DNA of 64,000 nucleotides from contig NZ_BMJY01000006.1 in the NCBI RefSeq assembly GCF_014643695.1, positions 62,001-126,000 on the forward strand, written 5' to 3'. Shown in pieces: positions 9,165 through 18,757 of this stretch. The translations under genes were made by a program, and so were the position numbers. Within the stretch, counting starts at the first letter, position 1. Each line of letters opens with the position of its first letter. The notes below the pieces were generated by a model. It made no database searches, was not told the DNA's origin, and saw only the letters and a program-made list of their open reading frames with translations. This stretch comes from Microbacterium album. GTDB taxonomy: Bacteria > Actinomycetota > Actinomycetes > Actinomycetales > Microbacteriaceae.

Positions 9165-10364
9165 ATGGACACGACGCAGCTCGCGCTGCTCGCCCTGCTT
9201 CTCGGGGCGATCATCGGGGCCGGAGCGTCCCTGATCCTCTTCGCGGCGTTCCGCGCCAGGGCGCGCGTCGCCCGCGACGCGGTCGACGTGGTGCCCGAAG
9301 GCGTGACGGCCGTGCTGGAGGCCATGGACGACGCCGCGGCGGTCGTCGGGCCCTCGGGCGTGGTGATGGCGACCTCGCCGTCGGCGGCGTGGCTCGGCCT
9401 CGAGGCGGGGGAGCCGCTGGAGCACGGCGAGCTGCGGGATCTCGTTCGCAACGCGCGCTCGGGAGCCACGGAGACCGAGACGCTGCGCCTCCAGCGCGGG
9501 CGCATGTCGACCGACTCCCGTCTCGTGGCGGCCCGCGCGACGCGCATCGCCGAGCGATTGATCCTGCTGATCGTGCGCGATCTGACCGAGCAGGAGCGGC
9601 TCGAGCAGATGCGGCACGACTTCATCGCCAACACCAGTCACGAGCTCAAGACGCCGGTCGGCGCGATCACGCTGCTGGCGGAGGCGATCGAGCTCGCCGC
9701 GGACGATCCCGCGCAGGTGCGGGCGTTCACGGCGCGGCTCTCGGCGGAGGCCGATCGCCTCGGGCGCCTCACGGGGCGCATCATGAACCTGTCGCGCCTG
9801 CAGGCGGCGGACGAGCTGACCGAGGTGGGCGACGTCGCGATCGACGAGGTCGTCGCGTCCGCGATCGAGGCGCACGCGGTGCAGGCCGACTCCGCCGGGG
9901 TGGAGCTCGTGCGCGGGGGCGAGCGCGGACTGTACGTGCGCGGCGACGCGCAGATCCTGAAGGAGGCCGTCGGCAACCTCGTCGCCAACGCGATCGCCTA
10001 CTCGCCTCGGGGTTCCCGGGTCGGCGTCGGGGTGCGTGCGGTCGAGGGCGTCGTGGAGATCGCCGTCACGGATCAGGGCATCGGCATCGCCGAGGCCGAC
10101 CAGCAGCGGGTGTTCGAGCGCTTCTACCGCGCCGACCAGGCGCGGTCGCGCCGCACCGGCGGATCCGGCCTGGGCCTGTCCATCGTCAAGCACGCGGTTT
10201 CGCGTCACGGCGGAGAGGTGCGACTCTGGTCGCAGCCGGATCGAGGATCCACGTTCACCGTGCGCCTGCCCCTGAGCGAGGCGCCCGTCATCGAGGTCCC
10301 CGTGAAGAAGAAGCGCTCGGCCAAGGCGGCCGTGGCCACGACAGCGAAGAAAGGCCGTGTATGA
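9165..10364 (+). CDS. senX3: Phosphate-sensing histidine kinase SenX3
   Basis: A membrane-bound sensor kinase of 399 residues. One N-terminal membrane helix (about 5-30) is followed by a PAS-like region (about 45-140), the HisKA dimerisation domain with phospho-acceptor His159 in NTSHELKTP, and the HATPase domain with N-box NLVANAIAY and G-boxes GIGIAEADQ and GGSGLGLSI. The C-terminus carries an unusual Lys/Ala-rich tail (VKKKRSAKAAVATTAKKGR). It is coupled to regX3 by an ATGA overlap. By family it phosphorylates RegX3 when phosphate is low and is held in check through PhoU, whose gene is divergently adjacent. Confidence 0.93.
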   Translation: MDTTQLALLALLLGAIIGAGASLILFAAFRARARVARDAVDVVPEGVTAVLEAMDDAAAVVGPSGVVMATSPSAAWLGLEAGEPLEHGELRDLVRNARSGATETETLRLQRGRMSTDSRLVAARATRIAERLILLIVRDLTEQERLEQMRHDFIANTSHELKTPVGAITLLAEAIELAADDPAQVRAFTARLSAEADRLGRLTGRIMNLSRLQAADELTEVGDVAIDEVVASAIEAHAVQADSAGVELVRGGERGLYVRGDAQILKEAVGNLVANAIAYSPRGSRVGVGVRAVEGVVEIAVTDQGIGIAEADQQRVFERFYRADQARSRRTGGSGLGLSIVKHAVSRHGGEVRLWSQPDRGSTFTVRLPLSEAPVIEVPVKKKRSAKAAVATTAKKGRV

Positions 10365-11044
10365 CGCGTGTGCTGCTGGTCGAGGATGAGCCCGACCTCG
10401 CCGAACCGCTCGCCTACCTGCTGCGCCGGGAGGGCTACGAGGTCGAGATGGCCGAGGACGGAGCGGCCGCGCTGGCGGCGTTCCGTGAGCAGGGCGCCGA
10501 CCTGATCCTGCTCGATCTGATGCTGCCCGGGATGCCGGGCACGGAGGTGTGCCGCCAGGTGCGGACGTCCTCGGCCGTGCCGATCATCATGCTCACGGCC
10601 AAGGACTCCGAGGTGGACATCGTCGTGGGCCTGGAGCTGGGCGCCGACGATTACGTCACCAAGCCGTACTCGGCGCGCGAGCTCCTGGCCCGCATGCGCG
10701 CGGTCCTGCGGCGTGCGGCCGACGCGGAGGGCGAGCTCGACGAGCGGATCCTGGAGGGCGGGCGCGTCTCGCTCGACGTCGACCGGCACACGGTCGCGGT
10801 GGACGGCGAGCAGATCAACATGCCTCTGAAGGAGTTCGAGCTGCTGGAGGTCCTCATGCGCAACGCCGGCCGCGTGCTCACGCGCGGGCAGCTGATCGAC
10901 CGCGTGTGGGGGAGCGACTACTTCGGCGACACGAAGACGCTGGACGTGCACATCAAGCGCATCCGCTCGCGCATCGAGGTCGTCCCCAGCGACCCGCAGA
11001 TGCTCGTCACCGTGCGAGGGCTGGGATACCGCTTCGAGGGCTGA
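10361..11044 (+). CDS. regX3: Phosphate response regulator RegX3
   Basis: An OmpR-family response regulator of 227 residues. The receiver domain has Asp9, phospho-acceptor Asp52 (LLDLMLPG), Thr79 and Lys101 in canonical positions. The winged helix occupies about residues 130-225, with the signature DTKTLDVHIKRIRSRIE. It activates phosphate-scavenging genes when phosphorylated by SenX3. Translation is coupled to senX3 through the overlapping ATGA. A strong hairpin terminator follows 20 bases after the stop, so the operon ends here. Confidence 0.95.
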   Translation: MTRVLLVEDEPDLAEPLAYLLRREGYEVEMAEDGAAALAAFREQGADLILLDLMLPGMPGTEVCRQVRTSSAVPIIMLTAKDSEVDIVVGLELGADDYVTKPYSARELLARMRAVLRRAADAEGELDERILEGGRVSLDVDRHTVAVDGEQINMPLKEFELLEVLMRNAGRVLTRGQLIDRVWGSDYFGDTKTLDVHIKRIRSRIEVVPSDPQMLVTVRGLGYRFEG

Positions 11045-11063
11045 GACGCCGCCGGACAGCGCG

Positions 11064-11094
11064 AAGGCCGCGGGGATCGGATCCCCGCGGCCTT
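11064..11094. terminator. Hairpin terminator between regX3 and the lipoprotein gene
   Basis: A 14-bp perfect stem (11064-11077 with 11081-11094) and a 3-base loop lies between the convergent stops of regX3 and the lipoprotein gene. It probably acts in both directions. Confidence 0.8.
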
Positions 11095-11116
11095 CCGCGT
11101 GCGTGCCGGGCGGTGC

Positions 11117-11644
11117 TCAGTGGCCGCCGCCGCGAGCCGACTCGTGCTCGAGGTGCGAGCAGTCGGTGCGCTCGCCGCCGGGGACGAGGTCGGCGAAGTG
11201 ATCGAGGCACCCGTCGAGGACGGGGACCTGCACCAGCACGCCCTCGCCGTCGCCCGACTGGAAGTACATCGGGATGGTCGCGCCCGCCGGGGTGTCGATG
11301 CCCTCGAGCAGCACCGGCTCGACGTCGCCGGTCCCGAGGCTCAGCGTGTCGTTCGCCGGGACCGTGATGGTGAGCGACTGCCCGCCCCAGTCGACGTTCA
11401 ACCGCGCCGACGAGTCGGACGCGTTGACGAGCGCCGCCACGAGGTTGCCGTCCGCGCCCTGCTCGTCGGCGATGACGACCGCGTTGAGCACCTTGACCGC
11501 CGCACCGTCGGTGTCGGGGACGTTGACGCCGTCGGACGGGGAGTACATGAGCGTGGTCGCCTGCGGCGTGATGGCGGCGCAGCCGGTGACGCCCAGCGCG
11601 AGAACGGCGCCGAGGGCGAGGGACGCGAGAGTACGGGAGTTCAC
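11117..11644 (-). CDS. LpqE-like lipoprotein
   Basis: A 175-residue exported lipoprotein. The N-terminal signal peptide ends in the lipobox LGVTGC, with the lipidated Cys at about residue 21. The mature part is a single domain that appears beta-rich, and the C-terminus is His-rich (HLEHESARGGGH), which might bind metal. I prefer the GTG at 11644 because GGAGG lies four bases upstream. It is divergent from carD, the same pairing as lpqE-carD in mycobacteria, which supports an LpqE-like assignment. The biochemical role is not established from sequence. Confidence 0.75.
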   Translation of the reverse strand: MNSRTLASLALGAVLALGVTGCAAITPQATTLMYSPSDGVNVPDTDGAAVKVLNAVVIADEQGADGNLVAALVNASDSSARLNVDWGGQSLTITVPANDTLSLGTGDVEPVLLEGIDTPAGATIPMYFQSGDGEGVLVQVPVLDGCLDHFADLVPGGERTDCSHLEHESARGGGH

Positions 11645-11861
11645 GGAACCTCCAGGTCGTGCGGCCCCGCCGAGCTGCGGGCCCTGCCACACATTCTAGG
11701 GGGTCGCGTGCGCGTGCCCCGGCCCATGCCTCCGAGGGGCGGCCGACTCGATCCCTGAGACGTGCGCGGTTTCGGCGTGTCGCTACACGGGGTGGGCGGT
11801 CGCAAACCTTAGTGGATAGCCGCTGTGGTATCCTGGAAGTCGCCGGAAGGAAATAGAATCT

Positions 11862-12344
11862 ATGCTTTTCGAGGTTGGCGAGACGGTCGTTTACCCGCAC
11901 CACGGGGCGGCCACGATCACCGAAGTGAAGACCCGAGTCATCAAGGGTGAAGAGAAGGTCTACCTCAAGCTGAACGTCACCCAGGGCGACCTCGTGATCG
12001 AGGTTCCCGCGGAGAACGTCGACCTCGTCGGCGTGCGTGACGTGATCGGCCAGGACGGGCTCGACAAGGTCTTCGAGGTCCTGCGCGCCCCGTTCACGGA
12101 GGAGCCGACCAACTGGTCCCGCCGCTACAAGGCGAACCTGGAGAAGCTCGCCTCGGGTGACGTGATCAAGGTCAGCGAGGTCGTGCGCGACCTGTGGCGC
12201 CGCGATCAGGACCGCGGTCTGTCGGCGGGCGAGAAGCGCATGCTCGCCAAGGCGCGCCAGATCCTCATCTCGGAGCTCGCGCTCGCGGAGAAGACCGACG
12301 AGGAGAAGGCCGCGACCGTCCTCGACGAGGTCCTCGCGTCCTGA
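11862..12344 (+). CDS. carD: RNA polymerase-binding transcription factor CarD
   Basis: CarD binds the RNA polymerase beta subunit through its N-terminal Tudor-like domain (about 1-60, beginning [15 protein letters not shown]) and stabilises open complexes at ribosomal and other promoters through its C-terminal helical DNA-binding domain. The 160-residue length and the tryptophan in DLWRRDQ match the family. GGAAGGAAA precedes the ATG by about nine bases. TATCCT at 11829-11834 is a candidate -10, so unlike its neighbours this gene appears to have a 5' leader of about 20 bases. It is followed 54 bases later by ispDF. Confidence 0.96.
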   Translation: MLFEVGETVVYPHHGAATITEVKTRVIKGEEKVYLKLNVTQGDLVIEVPAENVDLVGVRDVIGQDGLDKVFEVLRAPFTEEPTNWSRRYKANLEKLASGDVIKVSEVVRDLWRRDQDRGLSAGEKRMLAKARQILISELALAEKTDEEKAATVLDEVLAS

Positions 12345-12386
12345 CGCCGGCCCGGCCGTCCCGGTTGAGGGCGGCCCGGATGCGGG

Positions 12387-12392
12387 TACGTT
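12387..12392 (+). promoter_or_regulatory. Promoter of ispDF, leaderless start
   Basis: TACGTT ends six bases before the GTG at 12399. TTGAGG at 12365-12370 is a candidate -35 with a 16-base spacer. Confidence 0.45.
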
Positions 12393-12398
12393 GAGGGG

Positions 12399-13619
12399 GT
12401 GACCCTCACGCCCGTTCCGCGAATCGCCGTCGTCCTCGTCGCAGCCGGTGCCGGCACGCGACTGGGAGCCGGTGAGCCCAAGGCATTCGTCGGCATCGAC
12501 CGGCACAGCATCCTGCGTCACGCCCTGCGGGGCGTGCTGACGGCATCGTCGACGGCCGCGGCGCAGCTCGTCGTCGTCGCTCCCGCGGGTCGCGAGGGCG
12601 AGGCGCTGACCGAGTCCCGCGAGGTCGCCGGAGACCGGGCGGATCTCGTGTCCGTCGTCACGGGCGGCGCCACCCGACAGGAGTCGGTCGCGGCCGGGCT
12701 TGCGGGACTGTGGCCGTCGATCGAGGTCGTGCTCGTGCACGACGCCGCCCGCGCGCTCACGCCCCCGGAGGTCTTCGACCGGGTGGTGGACGCCGTCGAC
12801 CGGACCGGCTGGGGCGTCGTCCCGTCCCTCCCCGTGATCGACACGATCAAGCGCGTCGAGGGGGAGCGCATCGTCGAGGCGGTCGACCGCTCGCAGCTCG
12901 CGGCGGCGCAGACCCCCCAGGGCTTCCGCCGCGACGTGCTCGACTCGGCGTACGCGGTGGCGACCGAGGACTTCACCGACGACGCGGCGCTCGTCGCCGC
13001 CGCGGGGCACCGTGTGGCGATCGTTGCGGGCGACCCACTGGGCTTCAAGATCACCACTCCCGCCGACCTCGAGCGCGCGCGATCGGTGGCCGCCCCGGTC
13101 CCCGCGGTCGCCGACTCCGCCGTCGCTCGTCCCGGGGCGGCGCTGCCGCGGGTCGGGGTCGGCACGGACGTGCACGCCTTCGCTGACGACGACGGGGCCG
13201 TGCTGTGGCTCGCCGGGCTGGAGTGGCCGGGCGAGCGTGCTCTGTCCGGGCACTCGGACGGCGACGCCGTCGCACACGCGATCGTCGACGCGCTGCTGTC
13301 GGCGGCCGGGCTGGGCGACATCGGCACCCACTTCGGCGTCGACCGCCCGGAGTTCGCCGGTGCGCACGCCGACGCGTTCCTCGCTCGCACCCGGGCCCTG
13401 CTCGGCGAGGCGGGCTGGGCGATCGGAAACGTTGCGGTGCAGGTGCAGTGCCGGCGCCCGCGGTTCGCGCCGCGGCGCTCCGAGGCCGAGGCGGCTCTCT
13501 CGACCGCGCTGGGCGGTGTGCCCGTCTCCGTCTCGGCGACCACGACCGACGGCGTTGGCTTCACCGGCACGGGCGAGGGCGTGCAGGCCTTCGCCGTGGC
13601 GCTGGTGCACCCCGCCTGA
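12399..13619 (+). CDS. ispDF: Bifunctional IspD/IspF of the MEP isoprenoid pathway
   Basis: A 406-residue fusion. Residues 1-235 are IspD (CDP-methylerythritol synthesis), with the CTP-binding loop [16 protein letters not shown], the HDAARAL motif and TPQGF. Residues about 245-406 are IspF (cyclisation to MEcPP), with the metal ligands in GTDVHAF, the [19 protein letters not shown] motif and the C-terminal [15 protein letters not shown]. Both active sites look complete. In most actinobacteria ispD and ispF are separate or merely adjacent, and cysS-rlmB follows directly. Here a 5-kb segment intervenes. The start is GTG. Confidence 0.95.
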   Translation: MTLTPVPRIAVVLVAAGAGTRLGAGEPKAFVGIDRHSILRHALRGVLTASSTAAAQLVVVAPAGREGEALTESREVAGDRADLVSVVTGGATRQESVAAGLAGLWPSIEVVLVHDAARALTPPEVFDRVVDAVDRTGWGVVPSLPVIDTIKRVEGERIVEAVDRSQLAAAQTPQGFRRDVLDSAYAVATEDFTDDAALVAAAGHRVAIVAGDPLGFKITTPADLERARSVAAPVPAVADSAVARPGAALPRVGVGTDVHAFADDDGAVLWLAGLEWPGERALSGHSDGDAVAHAIVDALLSAAGLGDIGTHFGVDRPEFAGAHADAFLARTRALLGEAGWAIGNVAVQVQCRRPRFAPRRSEAEAALSTALGGVPVSVSATTTDGVGFTGTGEGVQAFAVALVHPA

Positions 13620-13755
13620 GCTCGCGCCCGGCCCGGCGCCCGGCCCCGGAGCCGTCGCCGCATCCCGACACAATGCGACGCGGGTCTTGCGCTGTACCCT
13701 TGCCTCGGGAATATGGTGTCACCGACAACAATCCCCGCACGCGCAAAGGAGCGCC

Positions 13756-16700
13756 ATGCGCAGGTTCAGATTCACCCGTACCCTCGGAGGCGTCCTCGGC
13801 GGCCTCGCCCTGATCGGCGCCGGGGCGGTCGCGCCGGCCACCGCCGCCCCGACCGTCGTGGAGACCATCGACTTCGACGACGGCACGACCGGCAGCTGGA
13901 CGCAGTCCGGCGGCGGCGCGGGCACGCTGCAGTTCGTCGAGTCCGGCGACGGCCTCGCGCTGCGCGTGGCCGGACGCGCCAATGACTTCACGGGCATCCA
14001 GTCTCCCGTGGGATTCCTGGCCGCAGGGCACCGTTACACGTTCTCGATGTCGGTCCGGCTGGCCGAGGGCACGTCCGCCACGCAGGCGCGGTTCGTGGTC
14101 AAGCCCGCGTATCAGTGGGTGGGCAACACAGCCGTCTCGGCCGATGCGTGGACGACCGTGACGGGCACGTACGAGGTGCCGGCCGGCGCGGACGTCAGCG
14201 AGCTGCAGGTCTACATCGGCACGAGCGACACCGGCGCTCCGTACGACTATCTGGTCGACGACCTGGTCGTCTCCGCGGAACCGCTGGACGCCGGCCCTCC
14301 GGGCGGCGGGCCCGATCCGGAGACGCCGGCACCGGGGACCGTCGTGCTGCACACGGACTTCGAGGACGGGCTCGGCGGCTGGGCTCCGCGTGATGCGGGC
14401 GCCGGCGCTCCGAGGGTCGAGCTGACCGGCGTCGCGCACGGCGGCGCACATGCGGCGATCGTCACGGAGCGATCCGGCCAGGGCGCCGGGATCGGGCACG
14501 ACGTCACCGGCCTGCTCGTGCCGGGCACCGCGTACCGCCTCGAGGCCTGGGTGCGCTTCGCCGAGGGGCAGCCCGTCGACGACGTCTGGCTGAGCCTCGC
14601 TCGCACGACCGGCGGCTCGACCACCTACTCGACGCTCGGCCAGTTCTCCGGGATTTCGAACAACGGCTGGACGCACGTCTCGGCCACGTTCCAGGCGACC
14701 GCGGCCGATCAGGCGCTGCTGTACTTCGAGACCAACTACAACGGCAGCAACCGCAGCGACTTCCTCGTCGACGACGTCGTGCTCAAGGTTCCGGACGCCG
14801 TCGTGATCGAGGATCTGCCGTCGCTGGCGGGCACGGTCGACGTGCCGCTCGGCGTGGCCATCGACAGCCGCGAGACCACGGGGTCGCCCGCGGAGCTGCT
14901 GCGACGGCACTTCACGCAGATCACCGCCGAGAACCACATGAAGCCCGAGGCCTGGTACGGCGCCGACCGCGCCTTCGCCCCGCACCCGGAGGCGCTCGCG
15001 CTGATGGACTTCGCCGCGGCCAACGACCTCGATCTGTACGGGCACGTGCTCGTGTGGCACAGCCAGACGCCGGCCTGGTTCTTCCAGGACGCCTCTGGAG
15101 CTCCGCTAGCTGCCGATGGGAGCGGGCAGCAGACGCTGCGCGAGCGCATGCGCACCCACATCTTCGCCGTCGCCGAGAGCCTCGCCGACAGGTATGGCCC
15201 GTACGGATCGGCCTCCAACCCCGTGACCGCGTTCGACGTCGTGAACGAGGTGGTCTCCGACGGCGGCGAGTTCGCCGACGGCCTGCGCCGCAGCGAGTGG
15301 TACCGGATCCTGGGGGAGGAGTACATCGACCTCGCCTTCGAGTACGCCGACGAGGCGTTCAACGAGACGTACGCCGACGCCGGCTCCGATCGTCCGGTCG
15401 CGCTGTTCATCAACGACTACAACACCGAGCAGGACGGCAAGCAGGGGCGGTATGCCGCCCTCGTCGACCGACTGCTCGAGCGCGGGGTGCCCCTCGACGG
15501 CGTCGGACACCAGTTCCACGTCAGCCTGGCCATGCCGATCTCTGCCCTGGCGGGCGCGCTCGAACGGTTCGCCGGCCTCGGCCTGACGCAGGCGGTGACG
15601 GAGTTCGACGTGACCACCGGCACGCCGGTGACGCAGGCGCGGCTCGTCGATCAGGGCTACTACTACCGCGACGCGTTCGAGGTGTTCCGCGCGCACGACC
15701 TCTTCGCGATTACAGTCTGGGGGCTGACCGACGGGCGCAGTTGGCGCTCCTCCAACGGCGCGCCGCTGCTGTTCGACGACGAGCTGCGTGCCAAGCCGGC
15801 GTACTACGGCGCGGCGGGCGCGGCCCTTCCCGACCGGCTGCGCGCGGCGAACGTGTTCGCAGGCGAGGTGCCTCTGGAACCGGACGCGCCGGAGTGGCGG
15901 CGCCTGCCGTTGCACGCGCTGGACGGCGAGGGCGCCTTCCAGGCGCGATGGACGCCCGACGGCCTCACGGTCCTGGTCGATGCCCCCGGCGGCGACGCGA
16001 ACACGGCCATCGAGCTCGAACTGGGCGGCACGGTCTACACGGTGCGTGGCGACGGGACGGGCGACGTGCCCGCTGCGGCGACGGCCACCGACACGGGCGT
16101 CCGGGTGGCGGCACAGCTGCCCCTGGACGGCGCAGCGCAGGGCGACACCGTCGCGTTCGACGTCAGGATCGGCGGCATCGGCGCGTGGAACTCGCCCGGC
16201 GCCGTGGGCACCCTGTCGCTGATCGAGCCGCTGTCGTACCTGGAGGTCGTGGAGACGGCCGAGGCCCCGGACATCGACGGCGAGATCGACGAGCACTGGG
16301 AGGCCGCTGGCGCGGTGTCCACGGACGTGCAGGTCGAGGGCACGGGCGGCGCCAGCGCCACGGTGCGCACGCTGTGGCGCGGGAACACGCTGTACGTGCT
16401 GGCCGAGGTCGCCGACGAGCAGGTGGACGTCTCAGGCAGTGACCCGTGGGTGCAGGACTCCGTCGAGATCTACGTCGATGCCGGCAACGTCAAGAACGGC
16501 GCATACCGGTACGACGACACCCAGATCCGGATCAGCGCGGAGAACGCCGTCTCGTTCGGGACCGGCGACACCGCGTTCCAGCAGGGACGGCTCACCTCGG
16601 CGACGGCGATCGTCGACGGCGGCTACGTCGTCGAGGCCGCGATCTCCCTGCTCGAGTACGGCGGCGAGGGCACGTTCCACGGCCTCGACTTCCAGGTCAA

Positions 16701-17370
16701 CGACGGCACGGCCGGAGCCCGCACGGCGATCCGCAACTGGGCCGACCCGACGGGCACCGGTTACCAGAGCACGGCGCACTGGGGAGTCGGACAGCTCGTG
16801 GCGGCGGACGACGGGACCGAGCCTCCCGTGAAGCCGCAGCCTCCCGTGAAGCCGCGGCCCCCTCACGGCGGCGGGGGCACGGGGCCGGACCCGGTCGGCG
16901 GTCCGCAGACGCCGGGGTGGCAGCCGTTGCCCGGCGGCGCCCTCACCGCCGACGTGCGAGGCAGCGTCACCGTTCCGTCCCAGGCCAGCCCGGGAGAGAC
17001 GATCCGGGTCGGCGGTCTCGAGCCGCGCAGCGCGGTGGCCGTCTACCTGTACTCGCAGCCCCAGCTGCTGGTCACGGGCACGGCCGGGCCGGACGGAACG
17101 ATCGCCGTCACGATCCCGCTCGACGTTCCGCTCGGCGATCACCGGATCGCGGTGTACGACGCCGCAGGAGAGCTGATCGGATGGGCTCCGATCCGGATCG
17201 TCCCCGTCGAGGCGCTCGCCGCGACCGGCGCGGACGCGGTGGCTCTCATGACGGCGCTGGCAGCGGGCGCGGCCGTGTTGGCGGCCGGGGTCGTCCTCGC
17301 GCTCGCCGCCCGCCGGCGACGCGCTCAGAGAGCGAGCGTCATGTACGTCGAGAGCGGATCGTCCGTGTAG
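13756..17370 (+). CDS. Cell-surface multidomain endo-1,4-beta-xylanase (GH10)
   Basis: A 1204-residue secreted enzyme. In order: signal peptide (about 1-30, ending ATAAPT), two CBM4/9/22-type xylan-binding modules (about 35-175 and 196-345), the GH10 catalytic domain (about 362-692), an immunoglobulin-like stretch, a CBM9 module (about 828-1015), a Pro/Gly-rich linker, a small beta domain and a LAATG motif at 1154-1158 followed by a hydrophobic helix and RRRR. Catalytic residues are acid/base Glu498 (DVVNEVV) and nucleophile Glu616 (VTEFDV). LAxTG followed by helix and basic tail is a sortase cell-wall anchor. AAAGGAG lies upstream of the ATG at 13756; the frame is open far upstream within ispDF, without meaning. 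The 3' end overlaps the convergent acetyltransferase by 46 bases. Confidence 0.93.
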   Translation: MRRFRFTRTLGGVLGGLALIGAGAVAPATAAPTVVETIDFDDGTTGSWTQSGGGAGTLQFVESGDGLALRVAGRANDFTGIQSPVGFLAAGHRYTFSMSVRLAEGTSATQARFVVKPAYQWVGNTAVSADAWTTVTGTYEVPAGADVSELQVYIGTSDTGAPYDYLVDDLVVSAEPLDAGPPGGGPDPETPAPGTVVLHTDFEDGLGGWAPRDAGAGAPRVELTGVAHGGAHAAIVTERSGQGAGIGHDVTGLLVPGTAYRLEAWVRFAEGQPVDDVWLSLARTTGGSTTYSTLGQFSGISNNGWTHVSATFQATAADQALLYFETNYNGSNRSDFLVDDVVLKVPDAVVIEDLPSLAGTVDVPLGVAIDSRETTGSPAELLRRHFTQITAENHMKPEAWYGADRAFAPHPEALALMDFAAANDLDLYGHVLVWHSQTPAWFFQDASGAPLAADGSGQQTLRERMRTHIFAVAESLADRYGPYGSASNPVTAFDVVNEVVSDGGEFADGLRRSEWYRILGEEYIDLAFEYADEAFNETYADAGSDRPVALFINDYNTEQDGKQGRYAALVDRLLERGVPLDGVGHQFHVSLAMPISALAGALERFAGLGLTQAVTEFDVTTGTPVTQARLVDQGYYYRDAFEVFRAHDLFAITVWGLTDGRSWRSSNGAPLLFDDELRAKPAYYGAAGAALPDRLRAANVFAGEVPLEPDAPEWRRLPLHALDGEGAFQARWTPDGLTVLVDAPGGDANTAIELELGGTVYTVRGDGTGDVPAAATATDTGVRVAAQLPLDGAAQGDTVAFDVRIGGIGAWNSPGAVGTLSLIEPLSYLEVVETAEAPDIDGEIDEHWEAAGAVSTDVQVEGTGGASATVRTLWRGNTLYVLAEVADEQVDVSGSDPWVQDSVEIYVDAGNVKNGAYRYDDTQIRISAENAVSFGTGDTAFQQGRLTSATAIVDGGYVVEAAISLLEYGGEGTFHGLDFQVNDGTAGARTAIRNWADPTGTGYQSTAHWGVGQLVAADDGTEPPVKPQPPVKPRPPHGGGGTGPDPVGGPQTPGWQPLPGGALTADVRGSVTVPSQASPGETIRVGGLEPRSAVAVYLYSQPQLLVTGTAGPDGTIAVTIPLDVPLGDHRIAVYDAAGELIGWAPIRIVPVEALAATGADAVALMTALAAGAAVLAAGVVLALAARRRRAQRASVMYVESGSSV

Positions 17371-17783
17371 TCGGCGAACGGGCCGCACTCGCGGAAGCCC
17401 TCGCCCGCGTAGAGCGCGCGGGCGGGGGCGAACGCCGCGTCGCTGCCGGTCTCGAGCCACAGCGACGTCAGCCCGCGGGCGCGCGCCTCCGCCACGATGT
17501 GGCGCAGGAGCGCACGGGCGACGCCCCGGCCGCGATGGGCGTCGCCCGTGCGGAACGACTTCAGCTCGCCGCGCGCGGCATCGAGCTGCGCGAGGGCGGC
17601 GATGCCGGCCACGTCGCCGTCGATCCATGCGCTCCAGACCGTGATGCCGGGAGCGCGCAGCGCATCGAGGTCGAGCGCGTGCACGCTCTCGGGCGGGGTG
17701 TTCGCGTGCATCTCGGCGTGGTGCTGCGCGGCGAGCCGGAGCGTCTGCTCGCCGGTCAGGTCGTCGGTGCGGATCTCGATCAT
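17325..17783 (-). CDS. GNAT family N-acetyltransferase
   Basis: A 152-residue single-domain GNAT protein. The acetyl-CoA pyrophosphate-binding motif is visible as HRGRGVARALLRHIV (about residues 84-98), followed by the LETGSDAAFAPARALYAGEGF helix-strand typical of motif B. It transfers an acetyl group from acetyl-CoA to a small-molecule or protein amine; the substrate is unknown. It lies 12 bases downstream of the DMT transporter gene on the same strand, so the two probably form an operon. Its last 15 codons are antisense to the C-terminus of the xylanase. Confidence 0.88.
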   Translation of the reverse strand: MIEIRTDDLTGEQTLRLAAQHHAEMHANTPPESVHALDLDALRAPGITVWSAWIDGDVAGIAALAQLDAARGELKSFRTGDAHRGRGVARALLRHIVAEARARGLTSLWLETGSDAAFAPARALYAGEGFRECGPFADYTDDPLSTYMTLAL

Positions 17784-17795
17784 CGGATCAGCCCT

Positions 17796-18707
17796 CTACG
17801 GTGAAGAGTCGGGGAGTGCGGGCCGAGCGGGCCGACCGGAGGCGAGCAGCACCAGCCCGGCGCCGAGCACGACGATGCCCGCTGTCGAGAGCGCGGAGAG
17901 GTGCTCGCCCAGCACGACGATGCCGAGGACGCTCGCGGTGAGCGGCTCGCCGAGCGTGAGCGTCGCCGCCGTCGCCGCCCTGAGGCCGCCGAGGCCCCAC
18001 GTGAACAGGGCGTACGCGGCGGTGATGGTGGCCAGCCCCAGCCACAGCGCCATGGCCGCGCCGCGGGGGTCGGCCATCCAGCCCAGGTCGGTGAACGGCA
18101 GCGCCGCGGCGGCGATCACGGCGCTGCCTCCGCCCATCGCGCCGACGACCGTGAACGGGTGCCAGCCCGCGTCGAGCAGCCGCCGCTGCGCGACCGCGAT
18201 GACGGCGAACGCCGCACCGGCTCCGAGCGATCCGGCCAGGCCGGCGGGGTCCGCGGATCCGCCCGCGCCCCCGCCGAGCGCGAGCAGGGCGACGCCGATC
18301 GTGGACACGGCGGTCGCGGCGCTCCACAGCAGCCCGGGGGCGCGCCGCGTGAGGAGCCACTCCAGGAGCCCGGCGAGGACGGGCGCGGAGCCCAGGGCGA
18401 TCACGGTGCTCACCGCCACCCCGTTGGCGGACGTGCCGAGGAAGAACAGGGGCTGGTAGACGAACAGCGACACGGCCGTCGCCGCCATCAGCGCGAGCGG
18501 CTTCGCCGACAGGCGCGGTCGAGGGGGCCTCCGGCGGTGGCGCAGCACCGCGGCCCCCGCGGCCAGGAGCGCGAGCGCGCTTCCTCCGATCGCGAGCCGG
18601 ACGGCCCCGACCGCGAGCGGCGTGGTGCCGTCCGGGCCGAGTTCCTGCGACGTGCCCGTGGTGCCGAACAGCACGGCCGCGGCGAGCACGGCGAGGACGA
18701 AGCGCAC
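17796..18707 (-). CDS. DMT superfamily transporter, EamA family
   Basis: A 303-residue inner-membrane protein with about ten hydrophobic helices arranged as two EamA repeats (about 5-145 and 165-290). Conserved features include the N-terminal AAAVLFGTTGTSQ and the end-of-repeat segment TLTLGEPLTASVLGIVVLGE, typical of drug/metabolite exporters. It may export an amino acid or other metabolite, possibly the substrate of the downstream acetyltransferase; that link is only contextual. Its promoter should lie in 18708-18878, which also holds the symmetric four-motif array. Confidence 0.85.
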   Translation of the reverse strand: MRFVLAVLAAAVLFGTTGTSQELGPDGTTPLAVGAVRLAIGGSALALLAAGAAVLRHRRRPPRPRLSAKPLALMAATAVSLFVYQPLFFLGTSANGVAVSTVIALGSAPVLAGLLEWLLTRRAPGLLWSAATAVSTIGVALLALGGGAGGSADPAGLAGSLGAGAAFAVIAVAQRRLLDAGWHPFTVVGAMGGGSAVIAAAALPFTDLGWMADPRGAAMALWLGLATITAAYALFTWGLGGLRAATAATLTLGEPLTASVLGIVVLGEHLSALSTAGIVVLGAGLVLLASGRPARPALPDSSP

Positions 18708-18757
18708 CCGACCGTTCTACCCCATCTGTTCGCGCTCCCCGCACCCACCGCACGGCC

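Noticed and set aside
13012..13755. Upstream extension of the xylanase frame through ispDF
   Set aside because: The signal peptide and AAAGGAG ribosome-binding site fix the start at 13756; the upstream part is a shadow frame of ispDF.
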